Source: Streptococcus pneumoniae
GTDB taxonomy: Bacteria; Bacillota; Bacilli; Lactobacillales; Streptococcaceae
Assembly: GCF_001347015.1 (NCBI RefSeq)
Contig: NZ_CFGI01000004.1
Span: forward strand, 62,001 to 126,000
DNA: 64,000 bases
Reading direction: 5' to 3'
The translations under genes and the position numbers were made by a program. The notes beneath the pieces were generated by a model that was given only the letters and a program-made list of their open reading frames with translations, did no database searches and was not told the DNA's origin. This document shows positions 27,445-36,272 of this stretch, in pieces; within the stretch, counting starts at the first letter, position 1; each line of letters begins with the position of its first letter.

Positions 27445-29778
27445 ATGGTTGAGTTTATAAAGTCTAAGAAAGAAATGAGCGAGGAGGATATTAAAGCAAA
27501 TTTCATCACTCCTGCTATTGTATCCAAAGGATGGAAAAATGGTGAGCATATCGCTTACGAAGAGTACTTCACTGATGGTCGAATCGAGGTTAGAGGAGAT
27601 AAAGCTCGTCGAAAAGAAGGAAAAAAATCAGATTATTCACTGTATTACCAATTTGGAACTCGAATTGCAATTGTTGAAGCAAAGGATAATAAACACAGCG
27701 TTCGAGCAGGATTACAACAAGCTATTGAATATGGAGAAATTTTAGATGTTCCATTTGTTTATTCTTCGAATGGTGATGGCTTTATTGAACACGACCGTAT
27801 CACGAGAAAAGAACGAGAGCTGGAGTTAGACGAATTTCCTACTCGTGAAGAATTATTTTCTCGTATGACGAAGGAAAAAGGATTGACGTACGAAATTACA
27901 GAAGCTATCTTAACTCCATACTATACAGATGCCTTCTCAATGAAAACGCCACGATATTATCAGCAAATAGCTATCAACCGTACTATTGAAACAGTTGCCA
28001 GAGGACAAAAACGAGTAATGTTTGTGATGGCAACAGGAACAGGGAAAACGTTCATGGCTTTTCAAATTATTCATCGCCTTCGAAAAGCTGGTTTGGCTAA
28101 ACGAGTTTTATTCCTAGCGGATAGAAACATCTTAGTAGACCAAACGATGGCTGAAGACTTTAAGCCATTTGAAAAGGTGATGACGAAAATTACACCAAAA
28201 CTTTTGACTGCTCCTGAAAAATTAAATTCTTTTGAAATTTATCTAGGGCTTTATCAGCAACTAACTGGTGAAGATGGAACTGAAACACATTATCAAAAAT
28301 TTGACAAAGACTTCTTTGATTTAATCGTAATTGATGAAGCGCACCGTGGCTCAGCTAAGGAAGACAGTAACTGGCGTAAGGTGATTGATTATTTCAGTTC
28401 TGCGACACAGATTGGGATGACCGCTACTCCTAAAGAAACCAAGAATGCTTCCAATACGGAATACTTCGGTGAGCCAATCTATACTTATAGTTTAAAACAG
28501 GGAATCGAGGATGGTTTTTTGGCTCCATATCGTGTTATGAGGGTTAATTTAGATGTGGATGTGGATGGTTATCGTCCAGAAACTGGAAAAGTTGATGCTA
28601 ACGGACAATTAATAGAAGATAGGTACTACGGCAGGAAAGATTTTGACAAAACCATTGTCATTGATGATAGAACTCAAAGAGTTGCCAAGTTTGTTTCTGA
28701 TTATATGAAGCAAAACAATGCACGATTTGATAAAACAATTGTTTTTTGTGTTGATATTGACCATGCCGAGCGGATGCGTGCTGCACTTGTAAAAGAGAAT
28801 CTAGACTTAGTCCAAGAAGACTATCGTTATGTCATGCAAGTAACTGGTGACAACGCTGAAGGAAAAGCTCAACTGGATAACTTTATGGATGTCAATTCTA
28901 ATTTTCCCGCTATTGTAACAACGTCTAAATTATTAACGACAGGAGTTAATGCTAAAACATGTCGTTTGATTGTTTTAGACTCTAATATCCAATCCATGAC
29001 TGAATTTAAACAAATTATTGGTCGTGGCACACGTCTTTATCCTCAAAAGGGGAAAGAATTTTTTACGATTATTGATTTTCGAAATGTTACCAATTTGTTT
29101 GCTGACCCTGATTTTGATGGTGAACCAGTGAAGGTTCTGGAAACGGGCGCAAAAACAAACAATGGTACTACACCTGGTTTTGTAAACGAAGGTGGTGACC
29201 CAATAGAAAAATATATCGTTACAGATAAGCAGGTTACCATTCTTAATTCGACTGTTCAAGTATTGGACGAAAACGGGAAACTGATTACCGAAAGCCTGAC
29301 CGACTACACTCGGAAGAATATCTTAGGTAGCTACGCCACTTTGAACGATTTTATTACAGTTTGGCATACGGCGGATAAAAAGAAGCTTATCTTAGACGAA
29401 CTTTATAAAAAAGGAGTTTATCTAGATGCTATTCGAGAGTCGGAGGGAATATCAGAACAAGAAATCGATGATTTTGATTTACTCCTAAAACTTGCCTATG
29501 GCCAAAAAGAATTAACCAAAACGGAACGTATCAATAAACTCAAACAAAGCGGATATTTATATAAATATAGTGAGGAAGCACGTGCTGTTTTGGAAATTTT
29601 ACTGGACAAATACATGGATAAAGGTATTGGAGAACTCGAAAGCATTGAAACATTAAAACTTCCAGAATTTCAGATATATGGTGGAACCTTCAAAATCATC
29701 AATACTTATTTTGGAGATAAAAAACGATATTTACAAGCAATTAAAGAATTGGAGAAAGAGCTATTTACAGTAGCTTAA
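27445..29778 (+). CDS. hsdR: Type I restriction endonuclease R subunit (SpnIII/ivr)
   Basis: 777 residues from MVEFIKSKKEMSEEDI, with GGAGG before the ATG. The N-terminal nuclease core shows TRIAIVEAKDNK (Glu-x-Lys). The SF2 helicase/translocase has MATGTGKTF, IDEAHRG, MTATPK, and the later QIIGRGTRL motif VI. It cuts DNA after translocation by the HsdRMS complex. First gene of hsdR-hsdM-hsdS, 12 bases before hsdM. Intact. Confidence 0.95.
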   Translation: MVEFIKSKKEMSEEDIKANFITPAIVSKGWKNGEHIAYEEYFTDGRIEVRGDKARRKEGKKSDYSLYYQFGTRIAIVEAKDNKHSVRAGLQQAIEYGEILDVPFVYSSNGDGFIEHDRITRKERELELDEFPTREELFSRMTKEKGLTYEITEAILTPYYTDAFSMKTPRYYQQIAINRTIETVARGQKRVMFVMATGTGKTFMAFQIIHRLRKAGLAKRVLFLADRNILVDQTMAEDFKPFEKVMTKITPKLLTAPEKLNSFEIYLGLYQQLTGEDGTETHYQKFDKDFFDLIVIDEAHRGSAKEDSNWRKVIDYFSSATQIGMTATPKETKNASNTEYFGEPIYTYSLKQGIEDGFLAPYRVMRVNLDVDVDGYRPETGKVDANGQLIEDRYYGRKDFDKTIVIDDRTQRVAKFVSDYMKQNNARFDKTIVFCVDIDHAERMRAALVKENLDLVQEDYRYVMQVTGDNAEGKAQLDNFMDVNSNFPAIVTTSKLLTTGVNAKTCRLIVLDSNIQSMTEFKQIIGRGTRLYPQKGKEFFTIIDFRNVTNLFADPDFDGEPVKVLETGAKTNNGTTPGFVNEGGDPIEKYIVTDKQVTILNSTVQVLDENGKLITESLTDYTRKNILGSYATLNDFITVWHTADKKKLILDELYKKGVYLDAIRESEGISEQEIDDFDLLLKLAYGQKELTKTERINKLKQSGYLYKYSEEARAVLEILLDKYMDKGIGELESIETLKLPEFQIYGGTFKIINTYFGDKKRYLQAIKELEKELFTVA

Positions 29779-29790
29779 TGAAAGGAAAGT

Positions 29791-31254
29791 ATGTCAATTA
29801 CATCATTTGTAAAAAGAATTCAAGATATCACTCGAAACGATGCTGGTGTTAATGGTGATGCTCAACGTATTGAGCAAATGTCTTGGTTATTATTCTTAAA
29901 AATTTATGATAGCCGTGAAATGGTTTGGGAATTAGAAGAAGACGAGTATGAGTCAATTATCCCAGAGGAATTAAAATGGCGGAATTGGGCTCATGCTCAA
30001 AATGGGGAACGGGTATTGACAGGCGATGAATTACTTGATTTTGTCAATAACAAGTTATTCAAAGAGTTGAAAGAGCTTGAAATAACTTCAAATATGCCTA
30101 TTCGAAAAACGATTGTTAAATCAGCTTTTGAAGATGCGAACAACTATATGAAAAATGGCGTCTTGTTACGCCAAGTCATCAATGTTATTGATGAAGTTGA
30201 TTTCAATAGCCCTGAAGATCGTCACTCGTTTAATGATATTTACGAAAAAATTCTTAAAGATATTCAAAATGCTGGGAACTCAGGAGAATTTTATACGCCA
30301 CGTGCAGCGACTGATTTCATCGCCGAAGTTCTTGACCCAAAACTTGGAGAATCAATGGCAGACCTTGCTTGCGGAACAGGAGGCTTCTTGACTTCGACTC
30401 TGAACCGTTTAAGTAGTCAACGTAAAACTAGTGAAGATACCAAAAAATACAATACAGCTGTTTTTGGTATTGAAAAGAAAGCATTTCCTCATCTTTTAGC
30501 AGTTACAAATCTGTTTCTTCACGAAATTGATGACCCTAAAATTGTTCATGGAAATACTTTGGAGAAAAATGTTCGTGAATATACGGATGATGAAAAATTT
30601 GACATTATTATGATGAATCCACCTTTTGGAGGGTCAGAATTAGAAACAATAAAAAATAACTTTCCAGCAGAATTACGGAGTTCTGAAACAGCTGATTTAT
30701 TTATGGCTGTCATTATGTATCGTTTGAAAGAAAATGGTCGTGTTGGAGTTATTTTACCTGATGGTTTTCTATTTGGTGAAGGTGTAAAAACTCGCTTGAA
30801 ACAAAAACTGGTAGATGAGTTCAACTTGCATACGATTATTAGGTTGCCTCATAGTGTCTTTGCACCGTATACAGGAATCCATACGAACATTCTTTTCTTT
30901 GATAAAACAAAGAAAACAGAAGAAACTTGGTTTTATCGTTTAGATATGCCAGATGGTTATAAAAATTTCTCGAAAACTAAACCGATGAAGTCAGAACACT
31001 TCAATCCTGTTCGTGACTGGTGGGAAAATCGTGAAGAGATTCTGGAAGGTAAGTTCTACAAATCTAAATCATTTACACCTAGTGAATTGGCTGAGTTGAA
31101 TTATAATTTAGACCAGTGTGGTTTTCCAAAAGAGGAAGAGGAAATCTTAAATCCCTTTGAGTTGATTCAGAATTATCAAGCGGAAAGAGCGGCTTTAAAT
31201 CATAAGATTGATAATGTATTAGCTGATATTTTGCAGTTGTTGGAGGATAAATAA
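29791..31254 (+). CDS. hsdM: Type I DNA methyltransferase M subunit
   Basis: 487 residues. An N-terminal helical domain is followed by the SAM-binding motif DLACGTGGFL near 192 and the catalytic N6-adenine motif MMNPPFGG near 272. It methylates adenine in the sequence chosen by HsdS. Its stop overlaps the hsdS start (TAATG), so the two are translated coupled. Confidence 0.96.
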   Translation: MSITSFVKRIQDITRNDAGVNGDAQRIEQMSWLLFLKIYDSREMVWELEEDEYESIIPEELKWRNWAHAQNGERVLTGDELLDFVNNKLFKELKELEITSNMPIRKTIVKSAFEDANNYMKNGVLLRQVINVIDEVDFNSPEDRHSFNDIYEKILKDIQNAGNSGEFYTPRAATDFIAEVLDPKLGESMADLACGTGGFLTSTLNRLSSQRKTSEDTKKYNTAVFGIEKKAFPHLLAVTNLFLHEIDDPKIVHGNTLEKNVREYTDDEKFDIIMMNPPFGGSELETIKNNFPAELRSSETADLFMAVIMYRLKENGRVGVILPDGFLFGEGVKTRLKQKLVDEFNLHTIIRLPHSVFAPYTGIHTNILFFDKTKKTEETWFYRLDMPDGYKNFSKTKPMKSEHFNPVRDWWENREEILEGKFYKSKSFTPSELAELNYNLDQCGFPKEEEEILNPFELIQNYQAERAALNHKIDNVLADILQLLEDK

Positions 31255-32786
31255 TGACACCAGAACAACTTAAAGCAAGTATCCTTCAAAGAGCAATGGA
31301 AGGGAAATTAGTGCCGCAAAATCCCAATGACGAACCTGCAAGTGAATTGTTAAAGAGAATTAAAGCTGAAAAAGAAAAACTTATCAGTGAAGGAAAAATC
31401 AAACGAGATAAAAAGGAAACCGAGATATTTCGTGGTGATGATGGGAAACATTATGAGAAGTTTGCTGATGGAAGCACTCAAGAAATTGATGTTCCTTATG
31501 ATATTCCTGAGAACTGGAAGTGGGTGAGGATAAAATCAATTTATTGGAATTTTGGGCAAAATAAGCCAGAGAAATTCTTTAGGTATATAGATACGTCTAG
31601 CATTGATAGAAAAAAGAATATAATCAACTATAAAAATCTACAATATCTTTCACCTGAACAAGCACCTTCCCGTGCTAGAAAATTAGTTTCGCAGAATAGT
31701 GTCTTATTTTCAACAGTTAGACCATATCTAAAAAATATTGCTGTAGTTAGAGAACTTAAAGAGTATTTGATAGCTAGTACAGCATTTATTGTCTTGGATA
31801 CTTTACTTAACGAAACATATTTGAAATATTATTTATTATCAGATAATTTTATCAATCGTGTTAATAATAAATCTACTGGAACAAGTTATCCTGCAATCAA
31901 CGATTATAATTTTAATCTATTGTTAATTGCTATCCCTCCGCTAGCTGAACAACAACGAATAGTAGAAGCAATCGAATCAGCTTTAGAAAAAGTAGATGAA
32001 TATGCTGAAAGTTATAATAGGCTAGAACAGCTAGATAAAGAATTTCCAGATAAACTAAAAAAATCTATTCTTCAATATGCTATGCAAGGAAAAATAGTAG
32101 AACAAGACCTAAATGATGAACCAGTTGAAGTTTTACTTGAAAAAATACGAGCAGAAAAACAAAAACTCTTTGAGGAAGGCAAGATTAAAAAGAAAGATTT
32201 AGAGATTTCAATTGTTTCCCAAGGAGATGATAACTCTTATTATGAGGAAGTTCCTTATGAAATACCAAAAAGTTGGGAGTGGGTGAGGTTTTCTACATTG
32301 GTTGAAATTGTTAGAGGTGGTTCTCCACGACCAATCAAAGATTATCTTACTTCTGAAGTAGATGGAATAAATTGGATAAAAATAGGTGATACTGAAAAGG
32401 GTGAAAAGTATATAAATAATGTTAAAGAAAAAATCAAAAAATCAGGGCTTAACAAAACTAGATTTGTAAAAAAAGGTACATTTTTGTTAACTAATTCTAT
32501 GAGTTTTGGTAGACCTTATATTTTGAATGTTGATGGTGCAATACACGATGGATGGTTGGCTATTTCGAACTATGAAAACTCATTAAATAGAGATTACCTA
32601 TTCTATATTCTTTCATCAAATGTAGTTTATTCTCAATTTTTATCTCTAATTAGTGGAGCTGTTGTGAAAAACTTGAATAGTGATAAAGTTGCTTCTATTC
32701 TTATCCCTCTCCCTCCGCTATCCGAACAAACTAGAATCGCTGATAAAATCGAAAAATCTTTCGTCATTATTGACGCACTAATTTAG
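31254..32786 (+). CDS. hsdS: Active type I specificity subunit, phase-variable
   Basis: 510 residues with two target-recognition domains. TRD1 begins after VPYDIPENWKWVRI (about 82-95) and ends at PPLAEQQRI near 235. A central helical spacer follows (ALEKVDEYAESYNRL). TRD2 begins after VPYEIPKSWEWVRF (about 338) and ends at PLPPLSEQTRI near 490. It recognises the bipartite DNA target of the HsdRMS complex. The sequences at the beginnings of both TRDs are repeated in the silent cassettes downstream, so recombination can exchange them. Confidence 0.95.
   Translation: MTPEQLKASILQRAMEGKLVPQNPNDEPASELLKRIKAEKEKLISEGKIKRDKKETEIFRGDDGKHYEKFADGSTQEIDVPYDIPENWKWVRIKSIYWNFGQNKPEKFFRYIDTSSIDRKKNIINYKNLQYLSPEQAPSRARKLVSQNSVLFSTVRPYLKNIAVVRELKEYLIASTAFIVLDTLLNETYLKYYLLSDNFINRVNNKSTGTSYPAINDYNFNLLLIAIPPLAEQQRIVEAIESALEKVDEYAESYNRLEQLDKEFPDKLKKSILQYAMQGKIVEQDLNDEPVEVLLEKIRAEKQKLFEEGKIKKKDLEISIVSQGDDNSYYEEVPYEIPKSWEWVRFSTLVEIVRGGSPRPIKDYLTSEVDGINWIKIGDTEKGEKYINNVKEKIKKSGLNKTRFVKKGTFLLTNSMSFGRPYILNVDGAIHDGWLAISNYENSLNRDYLFYILSSNVVYSQFLSLISGAVVKNLNSDKVASILIPLPPLSEQTRIADKIEKSFVIIDALI
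31445..31529 (+). repeat. 85-bp inverted repeat of the ivr locus, copy in active hsdS
   Basis: It matches 35497-35581 on the opposite strand with about two mismatches. It lies just before TRD1 and is the known exchange site for first TRDs in this locus. Confidence 0.9.
32032..32244 (+). repeat. Central inverted repeat of the ivr locus, copy in active hsdS
   Basis: About 213 bp, ungapped against 34764-34976 on the other strand with scattered mismatches. It covers the conserved helical spacer between TRD1 and TRD2. Similarity falls off sharply upstream of 32032. Confidence 0.85.
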
Positions 32787-32842
32787 TATAATAGTTTTAC
32801 GTGCGGTGGAATTTCTATCAAACATAAGATAGGAGTTTTACG

Positions 32843-33640
32843 TTGAAAGATTTTGAATTACATTTGAAGAAAGCTGGTTTAGCTGAAAATACTGTGCGTT
32901 CGTACCTTTATGGTGTTCGATTTTTCTTGGAGAATTACGAACTCAAAATGGAAGATTTATTTGAATACAAAGGATATTTATTAGACAATTTTAAACCTAA
33001 AACTGTCAATTTGCGACTACAAGGAGTAAATAAATATCTGGCTTTTATTGGTCATGATGATTTGAAATTAAAATTTGTCAAAGTACAGCAAAAACCGTTT
33101 TTAGAAGATGTCATTAGCCATGCTGATTACCTTTTTCTTAAACGTAGTTTGAAAAAAGATGGTATTTTAAAATGGCATTTTGTCGTTTGGTTTTTAGGTG
33201 CAACTGGGGCTCGTGTAAGTGAACTTATTAAACTAAAAGTAGAGCATGTAGAAATCGGTTATTTTGACATTTACTCAAAAGGTGGTAAAATTCGTAGACT
33301 GTACATTCCTAAAAAATTAAGAAATAGTTGTCTTAGTTGGTTAGAATCAGAAAATCGCCGAAGTGGTTATTTATTTTTGAATAAATTTAACGAACCAATT
33401 ACAGCAAGAGGAGTTGCTCAACAGTTAAAAAATTATGCTGATAAATACAAAATGAATCCTAAAGTAATTTACCCTCATTCTTTTAGGCATTTATTTGCTA
33501 AGAATTTTTTAGCGAAGTATAACGATATTGCCTTACTCGCAGATTTGATGGGACACGAAAGTATAGAAACTACTCGAATTTATCTAAGGAAAACAGCTAC
33601 TGAACAACAAAATATTGTAGATAAAATTGTTAATTGGTAA
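32843..33640 (+). CDS. Tyrosine recombinase of the ivr locus (CreX/PsrA)
   Basis: 265 residues, apparently from a TTG start with AGGAG seven bases upstream. N-terminal SAM-like core-binding domain; catalytic domain with Arg in GATGARVSELIKL, Lys in SKGGKIRRLYIP, HxxRH in PHSFRHLFAKNF, and His and nucleophile Tyr in MGHESIETTRIYLR. It inverts segments between hsdS repeats, switching methylation specificity. Located between active hsdS and the silent cassettes. It is named creX, psrA or ivrR in pneumococcus. Confidence 0.9.
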   Translation: MKDFELHLKKAGLAENTVRSYLYGVRFFLENYELKMEDLFEYKGYLLDNFKPKTVNLRLQGVNKYLAFIGHDDLKLKFVKVQQKPFLEDVISHADYLFLKRSLKKDGILKWHFVVWFLGATGARVSELIKLKVEHVEIGYFDIYSKGGKIRRLYIPKKLRNSCLSWLESENRRSGYLFLNKFNEPITARGVAQQLKNYADKYKMNPKVIYPHSFRHLFAKNFLAKYNDIALLADLMGHESIETTRIYLRKTATEQQNIVDKIVNW

Positions 33641-33688
33641 AAAATAACAGGTGGTCAAACTGACTACCTGCTATTTTTGTGATTATGG

Positions 33689-33703
33689 CTCTTATTATGG
33701 GAA
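33689..33703 (+). repeat. 15-bp inverted repeat of the ivr locus, copy 1
   Basis: CTCTTATTATGGGAA, exactly matched on the opposite strand at 34760-34774 and broken at both outer bases. This is the known 15-bp exchange site, at the junction before TRD2. Confidence 0.92.
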
Positions 33704-34211
33704 TATACCTATGAATTGGGTTGTTATAAAAATAAAAGATATTTTTTCAATAAATACAGGTCTTTCTTACAAGAAGGGTGATTTAAGCATTAATAATAAA
33801 GGCGTTAGAATTATACGTGGTGGTAATATTAAGCCTTTAGAATTTTCTCTTTTGGATAATGATTACTACATTGATACACAATTCATCTTCTCTGAGCAAG
33901 TTTATTTAAAACATAATCAGCTAATAACACCTGTATCAACCTCTTTAGAACATATTGGAAAGTTTGCAAGAATCGATAAAGACTATGATGGTGTTGTGGC
34001 TGGTGGATTTATTTTTCAATTAACACCATTCGAAAGTTCAGAGATTATTTCAAAATTTCTATTATTTAACTTGTCCTCTCCGTTATTTTATAAACAATTG
34101 AAAGCAATAACTAAACTATCAGGTCAAGCTTTATATAATATTCCTAAAACTGCACTGAGCGAGCTATTAATTCCGTTAGCTCCCTTTGAGGAACAGGAAC
34201 TTATTACTCAA

Positions 34212-34248
34212 AAAGTTGAGAAACTTTTTGAAAAAGTAAATCAACTTT
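34212..34248. repeat. Palindrome encoding the C-termini of both silent cassettes
   Basis: AAAGTTGA / TCAACTTT and ACTTTTT / AAAAAGT arms are symmetric about 34230. Read rightward it encodes KVEKLFEKVNQL-stop; read leftward, KVDLLFQKVSQL. As RNA it can fold into a hairpin and may stop transcription in both directions. Confidence 0.85.
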
Positions 34249-34759
34249 AGAAATGATTCTTTTCATCTCTTCATGGTTAGAAATAGGGATTAATAATTCG
34301 GAGATGCTGGTGCTATTTAATGTTTTCCCTTTGATAGCATCTTTTGAATCACCTAAAGTAGAGATGAGTGGCAAAAATATCATTAAGTAATCTCTGATAA
34401 TATTTTCTTTATTAGCATAGGGGAATATCGATATAATGGCTTCATTATGAGTGGCAGGAATATCCAATATGGCAACTTTTCCAATAGATAATTTAAAACT
34501 CATTAATAAAGTTCCTTTAGGTGAAATGTCTATTTTCTTTGATTTTAATGCTAATTTAGAAATAGATTCTCTCGTATTAGTTACATAACCAGATATAGGC
34601 ATATCTGATATAGATACCCAAGGTATTTCAGTTCCCCAAAAAGTAGCTTCACTGCGTGGAGGAGTTTTTCCTATTCTGAAGTTAACTAGGCTAGCAAATT
34701 TAATATATCTCCATGCTTCTGGGATTTCATATATAGGATAAGAGATTGTTTCATCTTTG

Positions 34760-34774
34760 TTCCCATAATAAGAG
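34760..34774 (-). repeat. 15-bp inverted repeat of the ivr locus, copy 2
   Basis: Reverse complement of 33689-33703, inside the second silent cassette just before its TRD2. Confidence 0.92.
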
Positions 34775-34976
34775 TTATCATCTCCTTGGGAAACAATTGA
34801 AATCTCCAAATCTTTCTTTTTAATCTTACCTTCTTCAAAGAGTTTTTGTTTTTCTGCTCGTATTTTTTCAAGTAAAACTTCGACTGATTCATCATTTGGG
34901 TCTTGTTCAACTAATTTTCCTTGCATAGCATATTGAAGAATAGATTTTTTTAGTTTATCTGGAAAAATTTTATCTA
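34764..34976 (-). repeat. Central inverted repeat of the ivr locus, silent copy
   Basis: Opposite-strand partner of 32032-32244. It encodes the same spacer helix with a few substitutions. Confidence 0.85.
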
Positions 34977-35496
34977 ACTTTTGGAGTTGATTGTAGCTTT
35001 CAGCGTAAATTTCAACCTTTTTCAAGGCTCGTTCAATTTGAGCAACAATCCGTTTTTGTTCGGCGAGGGGTGGAAGGGGGAGGAGAGTCTCCTTTAACAT
35101 TTTTTGAGTAACTTGAAAAATCGTAGTTGTGTTTGCATCGTCAAGCTGACTTCTGAAATGACTTGATTGAAAAAAATAGTTCATAAAAGTGGAAGAAATG
35201 GATATAGGACGAATTACTGACATAAATGCACCAAAACTCGTTTTCGTCTTTAAATTTTCGACAATAGCTGTCTTTCCGACAAGCTGCTTACTACCGCTTC
35301 TAACAGCCATTAAAATATCATTTTTGTTTAGCCACTCATTTTCCTTTATTGTCGTTTTTTCAGATACAAAGGCTAAATCTAGTGTGCTAATTTTCCCGTT
35401 TTTAATATTATTAGCCTTATAGATAGGTATTCCTGTTTCTTGAACTTCACTCGGTTTAAAAGTCAGCCCAATATTTGTAGTACAAATATTACCAAC

Positions 35497-35581
35497 CCTC
35501 ACCCACTCCCAATTCTCAGGAATATCATAAGGAACATCAATTTCTTGAGTGCTTCCATCAGCAAACTTCTCATAATGTTTC
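35497..35581 (-). repeat. 85-bp inverted repeat of the ivr locus, silent copy
   Basis: Opposite-strand partner of 31445-31529, in front of the silent TRD1. Confidence 0.9.
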
Positions 35582-35604
35582 TTATGTGCTTCAAGTATAT
35601 AAAA

Positions 35605-35622
35605 AGGCGTAAAAATACGCCT
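35605..35622 (-). terminator. Terminator shielding the silent hsdS cassette
   Basis: AGGCGTA and TACGCCT arms around AAAA, followed on the minus strand by TTTTTATAT. It would stop leftward read-through before it enters the silent cassette. Confidence 0.6.
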
Positions 35623-35741
35623 ATAGATAATGGAGTTGAAATAGGTTTATTGTTGATGAGATTGTAGATAGTTTAATTTTTTACTTCCAAACGAATATTC
35701 AAAACCTCCACTTTTTCTGCCTATAGTTGTTCGTCCTAAAA

Positions 35742-36116
35742 TTCAATATTTTCAGGTTTTTTCGTTTGGTCACCTCGGCAGAAATATTCTTCTGGTCGTT
35801 CAAGATTCAAAAATCGACAAGTATAAACAAAACGATCGCCATCATCATTTATTGGGATAATATAGTAGATTGAAAGAAGATGTGAATAAATCGATTAAGA
35901 AAGTTAAATTAATTTCTAGAGATGTTTTAGCAGGTGTAGTGTACTATTCTAGTCTCAATTCACTATAGGTTCAAATATATCTTTCAAAAAAATATTTACA
36001 GATGTGTAATTTTGAAGCTTGCAAAAGTTAGTGAGCTTGTAGATTTCGATTTGAGGCAGTTTGTTTTCTTGCCCGATATTGTTTTCAAAATTGAATTTTT
36101 CTATAGTGACTCCTTG
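35742..36116 (-). pseudogene. Gene remnant interrupted by a RUP element
   Basis: On the minus strand an open stretch (FNFENNIGQENKLPQIEIY ... FLKDIFEP) runs from about 36116 to 35968. It is interrupted by the 107-bp RUP and resumes at 35860 as IIPINDDGDRFVYTCRFLNL, ending at a TAG. Removing the RUP while keeping one TA rejoins the two parts in frame as ...DIFEPIIPINDDGDRF. An in-frame TAA lies just before the open stretch and no ATG start is present, so the N-terminal part is already lost. The protein family is not recognised. Confidence 0.7.
35861..35967. repeat. RUP element, 107 bp
   Basis: Exactly 107 bases from TATAGTAGATTGAAAGAAG to TCAATTCACTATA, with TATAGT/ACTATA ends, the size and end structure of the pneumococcal RUP repeat. 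RUP is thought to move by IS630-type transposase at TA sites. Confidence 0.85.
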
Positions 36117-36182
36117 ATTTTATTCTACACGTCTGATGATAGATCTAATTTGCAAAAGAATCAAGAGGATTTTTCGAAAAAT

Positions 36183-36206
36183 AAATAGCGATCGAAATCG
36201 CTATTT
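36183..36206 (-). terminator. Terminator after glnA
   Basis: AATAGCGAT and ATCGCTATT arms around CGAA-like bases, followed on the minus strand by TATTTATTTTTC. It lies about 65 bases past the glnA stop. Confidence 0.8.
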
Positions 36207-36272
36207 TAGGGGTTATAAGTATTCGATTGCTTAGACTGCTTACCCTCAGGCAATCTTTCTTCTATATTAGTA

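Larger units (their letters stand above)
33651..34250 (+). pseudogene. Silent hsdS cassette carrying a TRD2
   Basis: A frame of up to 199 residues carrying one second-type TRD (NWVVIKIKDIFSINTGLSY ... LIPLAPFEEQELI). It has no ribosome binding site or natural HsdS start. The homologous part begins at the 15-bp repeat at 33689. It serves as a donor for TRD2 exchange. Its last codons are on the opposite strand of the last codons of the next cassette (34204-34250). Confidence 0.85.
34204..35582 (-). pseudogene. Silent hsdS cassette with alternative TRD1 and TRD2
   Basis: Reading on the minus strand, the frame runs from the 85-bp repeat through an alternative TRD1 (VGNICTTNIGLTFKPSEVQ ... PLPPLAEQKRI) and the central repeat to an alternative TRD2 (IPEAWRYIKFASLVNFRIG ... 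LIPISNHEEMKRI). There is no start codon with a ribosome binding site (a GTG at 35502 only mimics one), so it is silent until recombined. Together with the other cassettes it gives two TRD1 and three TRD2, allowing six HsdS combinations. Confidence 0.9.

Noticed and set aside
35440-35502. GTG at 35502 as a real start for the leftward hsdS cassette
   Set aside because: Homology to HsdS continues upstream through the 85-bp repeat in the same frame and no ribosome site precedes the GTG; it is a silent cassette.
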